The position numbers and the translations under genes are program-made. DNA of 64,000 nt from Seribacter sp963934295 (GTDB taxonomy: Bacteria; Verrucomicrobiota; Verrucomicrobiia; Opitutales; Seribacteraceae), in contig CAWVXY010000003.1 of NCBI GenBank assembly GCA_963934295.1, positions 65,605 through 129,604 of the forward strand. The letters run 5' to 3'. Shown in pieces: positions 18,339 to 27,100 of this stretch. A model generated the notes under the pieces. That model saw only the letters and a list, made by a program, of their open reading frames with translations, searched no databases and was not told the DNA's origin. Position 1 is the stretch's first letter. The number at the start of each line of letters is the position of its first letter.

Positions 18339-19415
18339 ATGTCTGAAATTTTCCTACATGATGTAAGCAAAACCTTTCCCGATGGCACACAGGCGGTAAA
18401 GAATATCAGTTTAAAAATTAAACAGGGCGAATTCCTTGTTTTAGTGGGTCCATCTGGTTGTGGAAAAACCACCTTACTCCGCTTGATTGCCGGGTTGGAG
18501 AATCCAAGCGGTGGCACGATACAAATTGGAGAAAAGGATGCCACCACCCTTGCATCCAAAGATCGGGATCTTGCTTTGGTATTTCAAAACTATGCTCTGT
18601 TCCCCCATATGAATGCCTTCGATAATATGGCGTTTGGTTTACATGCAAGAAAAGTACCCAAAGATAAGATCGAACAAAAAGTCCTACATGTTGCACAAAA
18701 GCTGGGCTTGGAAAAACTTTTACAAAGAAAACCAAATGAACTTTCCGGTGGTCAAAGGCAAAGAGTTGCCCTCGGGCGACTATTGGCAAGAAACCCCTCG
18801 ATTCATCTGCTTGATGAACCACTTAGCAATTTGGATGCAAATTTACGCACCTCCATGCGCTACCAACTGACGGAACTTCATCAGGAATTTCAAAGGACCA
18901 CTCTTTTTGTGACTCATGATCAAGTCGAAGCCATGACTCTTGGTGACAGAATTTGCGTACTGAATGAAGGCGAAGTTATGCAACTTGGAACCCCAGCAGA
19001 AATATACGATCAACCTGCCCATCGTTTTGTGGCTGAATTTTTTGGATCCCCGAAAATTAATTTACTCGATGGTGATATTTCTGGCACTAAAGAAAAATAC
19101 TGTTTTCAACAAAATGGACAAAAAATAATATTTTCTTCAAATCAATCGATTCCAGAAGGCCCGATTGTACTTGGACTGCGCCCGGAGTGTTTAAATATTC
19201 AAAAGGAGAAATCTTCCGATTCGTGGGAAGCAGAACTTAAAAGGATTGAAAATATGGGCGATATTCGGGTCCTGCATTTTCAAGGGCAGGACTGTAAGAT
19301 TACTCTTAAATCAAAGCGAAATGACCTTCAACCCGGTCAGGCATATCATATTAAGCCTGAATGGAAGGAGGCCATTTGGTTTAACGCATCAACAGGAAAT
19401 TTGATTTCAGGATAA
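18339..19415 (+). CDS. ABC transporter ATPase, MalK/UgpC type
   Basis: ATP-binding subunit of a carbohydrate-type (CUT1) importer, 358 residues. Motifs: Walker A GPSGCGKTT near residue 38, Q-loop in LVFQNYALFPHM, signature LSGGQRQRVALGRLLA, Walker B IHLLDEPLSNLD, switch His in LFVTHDQVEAMTLGDR, then a C-terminal TOBE/OB regulatory domain (about 240-358). ATG start. It is convergent with, and overlaps by 9 bp, the permease gene of the matching transporter, so it is not in that operon. CUT1 ATPases often serve several importers, which would fit separate control. Confidence 0.93.
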   Translation: MSEIFLHDVSKTFPDGTQAVKNISLKIKQGEFLVLVGPSGCGKTTLLRLIAGLENPSGGTIQIGEKDATTLASKDRDLALVFQNYALFPHMNAFDNMAFGLHARKVPKDKIEQKVLHVAQKLGLEKLLQRKPNELSGGQRQRVALGRLLARNPSIHLLDEPLSNLDANLRTSMRYQLTELHQEFQRTTLFVTHDQVEAMTLGDRICVLNEGEVMQLGTPAEIYDQPAHRFVAEFFGSPKINLLDGDISGTKEKYCFQQNGQKIIFSSNQSIPEGPIVLGLRPECLNIQKEKSSDSWEAELKRIENMGDIRVLHFQGQDCKITLKSKRNDLQPGQAYHIKPEWKEAIWFNASTGNLISG

Positions 19416-20225
19416 CGCTAAATGCACCAAGGCCGTTTTCATTTTACGAAAACAAATTCCAAATAATACAACAACCGGAAGTAGGGACAGTGTTGCCGCC
19501 GCCATTCCCACGGCCTCAGGTATTCGGTGACTGGAATCTCTCAGCTTTGCCAATGCAATAGGCAATGTGATATTTTCATCATCCAATAAGAGCAGGGGCA
19601 GGAGATGCTCCTGCCAACTCAGAATAAAATGCAATAATCCATAAGTTACTAAAGCCGGACCGACGAGGGGAAGAATTAAAAGGAAGGTTCGATGCACCGA
19701 TAAACCCTCCACCTTTGCGAGTTCAAGTAATTCATCGGGTACCTTTCGAAAAACCTGCGTAAAAAAAACAATCCCTAATCCACTGGCGATACCCGGAAGA
19801 ATTAAAGCCCAGTTCTCCCCCTGTAATCCGAGCCATAACATCCAATCAAAAAGAGGAACAGCCAATGCCTGTTTCGGTATCAAAATAACCAAAATAGCAA
19901 TTCCGAAAACCAAGCTTTTCCCCCGGAAACTATACTTCGCAAATACAAAACCAGCTGCTGCGGTTACCATTACAGCAAGTAGTGCCTGTAAGCCCGAAAT
20001 AATCGTGGAGTTCAAGAAATAGGACAAAAAAGGGATGTATTGATCAGAAAATAAACTTAGATAAGAATCGGGCTCAAAATCTGAAGGAATGAATAAGGTT
20101 GGTTGGTAAATTTCACGATTGGTTTTAAAGGATGAAAGAAACATCCAAGCAAAGGGATAAAGACAAATTAAAACCGCTCCGCAAAGTACAATACCAGAAA
20201 GAAATTTTTTCATCGGATCGACCAT
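19407..20225 (-). CDS. Sugar-type ABC permease, MalG/UgpE-like
   Basis: Inner-membrane permease of 272 residues with about six transmembrane helices, first at LSGIVLCGAVLICLYPFAWM. The EAA-type cytoplasmic loop is seen as LAKVEGLSVHRTFLLILP. It is the last gene of a minus-strand operon: its start overlaps the end of the partner permease by 16 bp. ATG at 20225, with a second at 20213. The substrate is not evident from sequence. Confidence 0.92.
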   Translation of the reverse strand: MVDPMKKFLSGIVLCGAVLICLYPFAWMFLSSFKTNREIYQPTLFIPSDFEPDSYLSLFSDQYIPFLSYFLNSTIISGLQALLAVMVTAAAGFVFAKYSFRGKSLVFGIAILVILIPKQALAVPLFDWMLWLGLQGENWALILPGIASGLGIVFFTQVFRKVPDELLELAKVEGLSVHRTFLLILPLVGPALVTYGLLHFILSWQEHLLPLLLLDDENITLPIALAKLRDSSHRIPEAVGMAAATLSLLPVVVLFGICFRKMKTALVHLALS

Positions 20226-21202
20226 CTCCTCCGGCTTTGTAAAACAATAAATAAAATAAATGCAGTAATGGGTACGACTAACAGACTCATAGCTGCTGCA
20301 CCTGGAAAATCAAATCGGCCAGAACCTCCGGGAAATGCAACCTGATAGACATAAGTTACAAGTAAAAGACCTGCATCCATAATCCCACCTGATCCACCCA
20401 ATAAATTATAGGCTCCCGAAAAAGAGGCAAAACCATCAACCACTAAAAAGACAACCGCAAACAAAGCTAAATGCCATAGATTCGGAATAAATATTTTCCT
20501 TACCCTCATCCCTATTCCCACACCCTCCAGTTTTGCAACTTCCCATTGCCAACGGGGAATCGCTTCCAAACCACAAAGAAAGAATAAAGTAACCAGTCCA
20601 GTCCATCGCCAAACCGCCTGCATGATAAGGGATGGCATGATAAATAATGGATCCATCATCCAGTTAACCGGAGAGAACCCCATTGGCACAACAAAGTATT
20701 GATTTAATGCACCCGTCCGGCCATGAAAGAATAGATAGAACAGGGTTGATAATACACTCGGCAAAGCAAGACCGGGGATCAATAAACAAAAAACCAGAAA
20801 ACCACGGGGTATTCTGGATAATTGAAAGAGAGAAAGGGAAAGTGCAAAAGCTAGCGGAAGAATAATTATAATTGATCCAAAAACATAAAATGAAGTATTT
20901 TTTAATGCTTTGTAAAATTTTTTGTCTGCCAACACCCGGCCAAAATTTTCTAATCCGATATATTTAACCGATTCCGTTTCTTCTATCTCATTTTTTTGAG
21001 AATCCAACCAATTGAACTGGAAACCTGAATAATCTTCACCTGAACCTTCAAAAGCATCTCGGTACTCCGGAATATAGCCCGGATTTTGCAAAGCCAAATC
21101 GACCCCAAAGAACAAAGGAACCAACCAAAAAACAAACCAAAGGCCAAAAAAAGGAAACAGAAGCCAAACAATAGACGCTTTTTCTTTTTTTTCTAAACCC
21201 AC
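20210..21202 (-). CDS. Sugar-type ABC permease, MalF/UgpA-like
   Basis: Partner permease of 330 residues. The N-terminal helix (IVWLLFPFFGLWFVFWLVPLF) is followed by a periplasmic loop of about 70 residues that includes DYSGFQFNWLDSQKNEIEE, longer than in minimal UgpA proteins, then five further helices. The EAA-type loop is VAKLEGVGIGMRVRKIFIP. Start is GTG at 21202, 21 bp after the binding-protein gene on the same strand, so binding protein, MalF-like and MalG-like subunits form one operon. Confidence 0.92.
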   Translation of the reverse strand: MGLEKKEKASIVWLLFPFFGLWFVFWLVPLFFGVDLALQNPGYIPEYRDAFEGSGEDYSGFQFNWLDSQKNEIEETESVKYIGLENFGRVLADKKFYKALKNTSFYVFGSIIIILPLAFALSLSLFQLSRIPRGFLVFCLLIPGLALPSVLSTLFYLFFHGRTGALNQYFVVPMGFSPVNWMMDPLFIMPSLIMQAVWRWTGLVTLFFLCGLEAIPRWQWEVAKLEGVGIGMRVRKIFIPNLWHLALFAVVFLVVDGFASFSGAYNLLGGSGGIMDAGLLLVTYVYQVAFPGGSGRFDFPGAAAMSLLVVPITAFILFIVLQSRRRWSIR

Positions 21203-21223
21203 AATAAAAATGGGTTATTAAAG

Positions 21224-22501
21224 CTAACGACCGGGACCGCTATTTTTCATTGCATCTTTATACTGCTTAATTGCGTCCTTTGCAGAAAGTGCTCCGAACA
21301 TAACCGAGCCAAAATAATTTTCCTGCATCATGAAAATCGCTTGGGGTCTGCGCGGATCAACCACAACAGGTGGGATCTCATCCTCTAAACCGATTAGTAA
21401 CTTTCCAATAGACTGGTCAAAATATTCATGTTTTTTAAGCAATCTTTTATCCTTCCATGCTGGTTTGTATGCCGGGAAACTATTTCCCTGCAAAAACCGT
21501 TCTGCATTAGCCTCTTTATCCTTCATCACAAATTCAATAAAATCCCAGGATCTTTCTTTTTTCTTACTTCCCTCACAGATCATTAAGCCCTGTCCGGCAA
21601 AAGTTGCTGTTCGTGGTCCAAGTTCACCTTTCTCATTTCGCCAGGTGGGAAGTGGCATCATTCCCCATAATCCCTTCATCCCCGGTGCAAATTGTTGAAA
21701 AAGGTCAAGACCATACCAATCAGCACCTGGAACGCAAAGGACTTCACCAGTTTCCAAATCCCCGCTAAAGAAAACCGGGTCAAAAATGGAACCTCTGTCC
21801 GGCATTACAGCAATTTCATTCCCTGCCATCTCTGCAAATTCCTCAAGGATGGAAAGAGCTTTTTGTTCATCTGGTAAGAAATTTCCTTTTTTATCAAATA
21901 AATCTGTTCCTTTCTGTCGTAATAAAACATCAAAAAGAGTGCCATCCAATGCCATAAATCGTTGCCCATGATCCGATTGTAACTGCTCACCTACTTCAGC
22001 CACATCCGCCCAAGTCTTTAAGCTTTTTGGATCAATATCAAACTCCTCGAATAAATCCTTCCGATAATACAACACCATCGCACTCAATGACTGGGGAACC
22101 CCCATCACTTTGCCCTTGTAAGTAAATACCTCCAAACGCCTCGGATGTAAATCCTTTGACAAACCTGAACTCTTCACCTTTTTGCTCAAATCCATAAAAG
22201 GAGAATCTTGGTTAAGGAAAACGCCAAAAAATGTCTCATCTAATTGAACAATATCTGGAATTCCCTGCCCCGAACGGATGGCCACGCCCAATTTATCGGG
22301 CATTTCACGAAATCCATATGCCTTCACATTTATCGTAACATCGCTCTTCGTTTTCTCGGAATATAACTCACCCATTTGTTCGTAATAAACCTGATCTTGA
22401 AAGGAACTGATCCAAATAACCAACTCCTCAGCATTAAGTGAACCGAGGGTCGTAAAGAAGAAAATTATGATTTGAGGAAGGATTGTTTTGTGAAGTTTCA
22501 T
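21224..22501 (-). CDS. Extracellular solute-binding protein, family 1
   Basis: Periplasmic substrate-binding protein of the CUT1 ABC importer, 425 residues. Signal peptide KTILPQIIIFFFTTLGSLNA, then a mature start EELVIWISSFQDQVYYEQ typical of family 1 (PF01547/PF13416). Other family features are the hinge region GKVMGVPQSLSAMVLYYRKD and the C-terminal WDFIEFVMKDKEANAERFL. I chose ATG 22501, since the open frame extends 16 hydrophobic residues further without a better signal. First gene of the operon. Ligand is unknown; an oligosaccharide or polyol is the usual guess. Confidence 0.93.
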   Translation of the reverse strand: MKLHKTILPQIIIFFFTTLGSLNAEELVIWISSFQDQVYYEQMGELYSEKTKSDVTINVKAYGFREMPDKLGVAIRSGQGIPDIVQLDETFFGVFLNQDSPFMDLSKKVKSSGLSKDLHPRRLEVFTYKGKVMGVPQSLSAMVLYYRKDLFEEFDIDPKSLKTWADVAEVGEQLQSDHGQRFMALDGTLFDVLLRQKGTDLFDKKGNFLPDEQKALSILEEFAEMAGNEIAVMPDRGSIFDPVFFSGDLETGEVLCVPGADWYGLDLFQQFAPGMKGLWGMMPLPTWRNEKGELGPRTATFAGQGLMICEGSKKKERSWDFIEFVMKDKEANAERFLQGNSFPAYKPAWKDKRLLKKHEYFDQSIGKLLIGLEDEIPPVVVDPRRPQAIFMMQENYFGSVMFGALSAKDAIKQYKDAMKNSGPGR

Positions 22502-22562
22502 TACTATTAGAATTACAATTATGTTCGGAGATTCTATCATCGCAAGCATGTACCGAAGTCAT

Positions 22563-22599
22563 ATGAAATTTTAATTAACTAATATTTTTTAAATTTCAT
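22563..22599. promoter_or_regulatory. Inverted repeat between divergent genes
   Basis: Perfect 9-bp arms ATGAAATTT (22563-22571) and AAATTTCAT (22591-22599) separated by 19 bp of AT-rich DNA. It lies in the 171-bp region between the ABC binding-protein gene (minus) and the SUMF1-like gene (plus). It could be an operator read from either side. A TATAAT at 22659-22664 sits only 8 bp before the plus-strand ATG, too close for an ordinary leader. Confidence 0.35.
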
Positions 22600-22672
22600 G
22601 TATTTTTATCTTGTTTTATGTTAAATGTACTTAAAAGGTTAATCCATAATTAATAACTTATAATATATAAAT

Positions 22673-24142
22673 ATGAAAACAAGACTCCTCCTCTTGTCGC
22701 TATTTAGTACCCTTGCACTGCCTGCATACGCTGCACCACCTGTTGTAACAGCAGTCAATGCAAGCCAGCAATCGGGTACTAAACTAGTCGACATCACCTA
22801 TAATCTCGCCCTCGATCCGGGGCAATCAGCGTTTGTTGAAATGTGGTTCAGTCCGGATAACGGACTCCATTTCCCCATTCGCTGTAACGATGTGAACGGC
22901 TCAATCGATTCAAATGTAACGGCTGGTTCAAAAACTGCCACATGGAATGCGGAGTCTGATTGGAACCAACAATTTACCTCCAACGGCAAAATTCGGGTTA
23001 TCGCCACATACGGAGATCAACCCTCGGGATTCACTGGATCCGGCGGGAGTGGAAATACCGGTGGTTCCGGACAAGCCGATGCCTCATTAAAATCTGTTTT
23101 TATGGATGTGCTTTGGATGTGGACTTCACCTCCAAACGATCCTGCTAATATGACTTGGGTAGATAGCACTAATTGGTTTCAATATGAAGAAGTCAATTCA
23201 CTGATCAAAGTAGATCAAACTGAGATTACCAACGATAAATGGAACGAAGTAGCACAATGGGCTTTAGCTAACAATTATACAGGCATCACTTTGGCACCCG
23301 ATTCAAATTCATCGCCCCGCACCAATGTTTCCTTTTGGGAAGTTATAAAATGGTGTAATGCAAGGTCTGAAAAAGATGGTTTAGAACCCGCTTATTTCAC
23401 CGACGGCGATGAAGCAACTGAGGATGTGAACGGAAACGGTATCGTTGATACGGGTGTGGATATATTCACCCCCTATGATTTTGCGCATGACACAAACCAA
23501 AATGGTGTTTGGGATCCGGGCGAAAACTTTACCGATAATAACGGTAACGGTACATTTGAACCAAAAGAGTATTTTGATGCGAATAACAATGGACAATATG
23601 ACTTGGGGCTTACCAATCCATTTAGACAAGGAAGCAACATATCTTTTGATAACCACTTTCACAGTCATGTGGATACAAACGCAACCGGTTACAGATTACC
23701 TCCCCCTACAGTATTCATGAAATTAGCCACAGGTGGAAGTAATAAAACTAATTGGCCATGGGGAAGTGCATCACCTCATGAATATGTTTCTTTCAATACT
23801 GAGTTTCAAGCTCCTGCGCAGGATTATGATCCACCCCTAAATGGTCCAACCGAAGCAACTAGGCCCGCAAATGGATATGATCTCAAAGATTTAATCGGTA
23901 ATGTTGCTGAGTTTTCTGAAAATGCATCAGATCACGGTGGAGGGGCACCCGGTTCTAATAATTTTAAAGTCGAAATTTTTGGAGGTTCTTATTTAGGTCT
24001 AAAAAAAGTGCACCCCGATCCAGTCGCCAGTGGTTTTGATGACAATCAGATGGGATTAACACGCTTGTTTGATTTATGGAATATGGGTCCTGTGGATTCA
24101 GGTTCGCCAGCAATCGGATTTCGTTGTTTCATAAATAACTAA
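22673..24142 (+). CDS. Secreted SUMF1/FGE-like protein with Ca-loop insert
   Basis: 489-residue exported protein (signal peptide LLLLSLFSTLALPAYA). An N-terminal domain of about 100 residues, VDITYNLALDPGQSAFVEMW to IRVIATYGDQ, has a beta-sandwich look. After a Gly/Ser linker comes a formylglycine-generating-enzyme-like (SUMF1) domain: VDQTEITNDKWNEVAQWA, VSFWEVIKWCNARSEKDGL, and a C-terminal GFRCF. Its core motif is degenerate (GYRLPPPTVFMKLATGG against the usual RLPTEAEWEYAARGG), so an enzyme is unlikely. Between the two SUMF1 parts, at about 23402-23628, is a run of Asp/Asn/Gly-rich loops (DVNGNGIVDTG, DTNQNGVWDPGE, DNNGNGTFEPKE, DANNNGQYDLG) like Ca-binding EF/TSP3-type loops. First gene of the exported block. 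Confidence 0.85.
   Translation: MKTRLLLLSLFSTLALPAYAAPPVVTAVNASQQSGTKLVDITYNLALDPGQSAFVEMWFSPDNGLHFPIRCNDVNGSIDSNVTAGSKTATWNAESDWNQQFTSNGKIRVIATYGDQPSGFTGSGGSGNTGGSGQADASLKSVFMDVLWMWTSPPNDPANMTWVDSTNWFQYEEVNSLIKVDQTEITNDKWNEVAQWALANNYTGITLAPDSNSSPRTNVSFWEVIKWCNARSEKDGLEPAYFTDGDEATEDVNGNGIVDTGVDIFTPYDFAHDTNQNGVWDPGENFTDNNGNGTFEPKEYFDANNNGQYDLGLTNPFRQGSNISFDNHFHSHVDTNATGYRLPPPTVFMKLATGGSNKTNWPWGSASPHEYVSFNTEFQAPAQDYDPPLNGPTEATRPANGYDLKDLIGNVAEFSENASDHGGGAPGSNNFKVEIFGGSYLGLKKVHPDPVASGFDDNQMGLTRLFDLWNMGPVDSGSPAIGFRCFINN
23402..23628 (+). repeat. Four Asp/Asn/Gly-rich putative Ca-binding loops
   Basis: Four spaced copies of a D-x-N-x-N-G-x-x-[DE] loop inside the SUMF1-like gene, spanning about 75 residues. 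The spacing of acidic and Asn residues fits EF-hand-like or thrombospondin type 3-like calcium loops. Confidence 0.7.
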
Positions 24143-24192
24143 ATTATTCAAACTGCTCTATTCCGATTAACATTCTATAATTCCAGCAAGTG

Positions 24193-27100
24193 ATGCTCGA
24201 TTGTCGACCAGGCATGAGAAGTAAGAGATTGCCACACTCTTGGAGGAGTCGTGTGGTATACTCTTGCTTTTTTGTCTATCTTTTCACTTCGACAGCTTTG
24301 CGGGGAACAGGAGATAATAACCAAACGGGGTTTCACGATTCGCCTTCTTTTCAGCTCGACACTCATGATCCGAACCCAATGGACAGTATCGGATTTGCGG
24401 ACTCTGGCGGATTTGAACTCAATACCGGTGGTCATGATGGAACGCTTCAATCTGGGATAGGAGACACTGGGGGGTTTGAATTGAACACTCAGGATTCACC
24501 CGGAGGAAACGGCGATATGAACAACACGGGATTTGCGGATTCTGGAGGTTTTCAACTGGACACAGCAGATGGAAATACGACCTTTTTCGATTCAAACCAG
24601 ACTGGATTTGCAGATTCCGGTGGATTCAATATCGACACCCGGGACCCGAATCCGATGGACAGTATCGGGTTTGCAGACTCCGGCGGATTTGAACTCAATA
24701 CTAGCGGTCATGACGGAACCGAAAGAACGGGCTTTTCCGACTCCGGTGGCTTTTCATTAAATACAGTTGACGCTTATGGAAGCACAAGCGATCAGAACAG
24801 CACAGGATTTGCGGACTCTAGCGGGTTCGACCTTGATACCACAGATTCTGGAAATCAACAAAATCAAAACGCTCCCCCTTCCTTCCAGTCTGATGGAAAC
24901 CTAACCGTTCCCGAAAACTCCACATTCGTCTATGAATTTAATGCCACCGATCCGGACGGGGATTCACTCTCCTACTCCATTGAATATGGCGATGACCAGC
25001 ACCTATTTGATCTAAACACTACATCCGGTGCTCTCTCCTTTTTCACTCATAGGGATTTCGAAAATCCAGAGGATAACAATAGCGACAATATATACGAAGC
25101 GACGATCCAGGTGAGCGACGGCAATGCCACCGCTCTCCTCAATCTATTCGTTCATGTGACTAATATGTTTGAGAACGATGCCCCGAGCTTCCAAAGTGAT
25201 GGTAACCTCAGCGTCTATGAGAATCAGACCTTCGTGTATGAGTTCAATGCGACCGATCCCAACGGCGATTACCTTACTTACTCAATTCTCTACGGGGATG
25301 ATGCCAATGCATTCGATCTCAACGGGAGCACCGGAATCCTTAGTTTTATATCCCCGCGGGATTACGAGAATCCGGACGATAACGATAGCGACAATATATA
25401 CGAAGCGACGATCCAGGTGAGCGACGGCAATGCCACCGCTCTCCTCAATCTGTTTGTGCATGTAACCGATATGTTTGAGAACGATGCCCCGAGCTTCCAA
25501 AGTGATGGCAACCTCAGCGTGTATGAGAATCAGACCTTCGTGTATGAGTTCAATGCCACCGATCCCAACGGGGACATACTTTCCTACTCCATTCTCCACG
25601 GACCGGACGCCAACTTATTTGATTTAAACCAGTCTTCCGGTGCCCTAACCTTTATCTCACCCAAGGACTATGAAGCACCCGAGGATAACAACACCGATAA
25701 TGTTTACCAGCTCACCATTCAGGTTGCTGACAGCGGGACTCCGGTTTCACTTAACTTAAATATTGAAGTAACCGATGTCTTTGAAAACGCCCCCCCGTCC
25801 TTCCAGTCAGATGGTAACCTCACGGTCTCAGAAAACACCGCTTTCGTATACGAGTTCAATGCGACCGATCCCAACGGGGATTACCTTACTTACTCAATTC
25901 TCCACGGACCGGACGCCAACTTATTTGATTTAAACCAGTCTTCCGGTGCCCTAACCTTTATCTCACCCAAGGACTATGAAGCACCCGAGGATAACAACAC
26001 CGATAATGTTTACCAGCTCACCATTCAGGTTGCTGACAGCGGGACTCCGGTTTCACTTAACTTAAATATTGAAGTAACCGATGTCTTTGAAAACGCCCCC
26101 CCGTCCTTCCAGTCAGATGGTAACCTCACGGTCTCAGAAAACACCGCTTTCGTATACGAGTTTAATGCAACCGATCCCGATGGGGATGTCCTCACTTACT
26201 CCATCCTCTATGGACCGGACTCTAGCTTATTTGATTTAAACCAGTCATCTGGTTCCCTGACTTTTTTCTCACCCAAGGACTTTGAAGCACCTGAGGATAA
26301 CAACACCGATAATGTTTACCACCTCACCATTCAGGTTGCCGGCAACGGTACTCCGGTTTCACTTAACTTAAATATTGAAGTAACCGATGTCTTTGAAAAC
26401 GCCCCCCCGTCCTTCCAGTCAGATGGTAACCTCACGGTCTCAGAAAACACCGCTTTCGTATACGAGTTTAATGCAACCGATCCCGATGGGGATGTCCTCA
26501 CTTACTCCATCCTCTATGGACCGGACTCTAGCTTATTTGATTTAAACCAGTCATCTGGTTCCCTGACTTTTTTCTCACCCAAGGACTTTGAAGCACCTGA
26601 GGATAACAACACCGATAATGTTTACCACCTCACCATTCAGGTTGCCGGCAACGGTACTCCGGTTTCACTTAACTTAAATATTGAAGTAACCGATGTCTTT
26701 GAAAACGCCCCCCCGTCCTTCCAGTCAGATGGCAACCTAAATATTCCCGAAAATACCACTTTCATATACGAGTTCAATGCAACCGATCCGAATGGGGATC
26801 CACTCTCCTACTCCATTAAGCATGGCGATGACCAACAGTTCTTCGAACTAAACTCTTCCATGGGTACTCTTTCTTTCATTACCCCTAAAGACTTCGAAAA
26901 TCCAGAAGACAACAATAGAGACAATGTCTACGAACTTTCCCTCATTGTTTCAGATGAGTTCGATACGGCACCCCTTAACCTCTTCGTTCAGGTAACTGAT
27001 ATTTTTGAAGCTGACTTTGATTCATTCGATCCATTGCAAATCGAGGAAAATAGCCCCGTCGGTTCATTGGTTGGACACTTCGATGCAATAAACATTGAAC

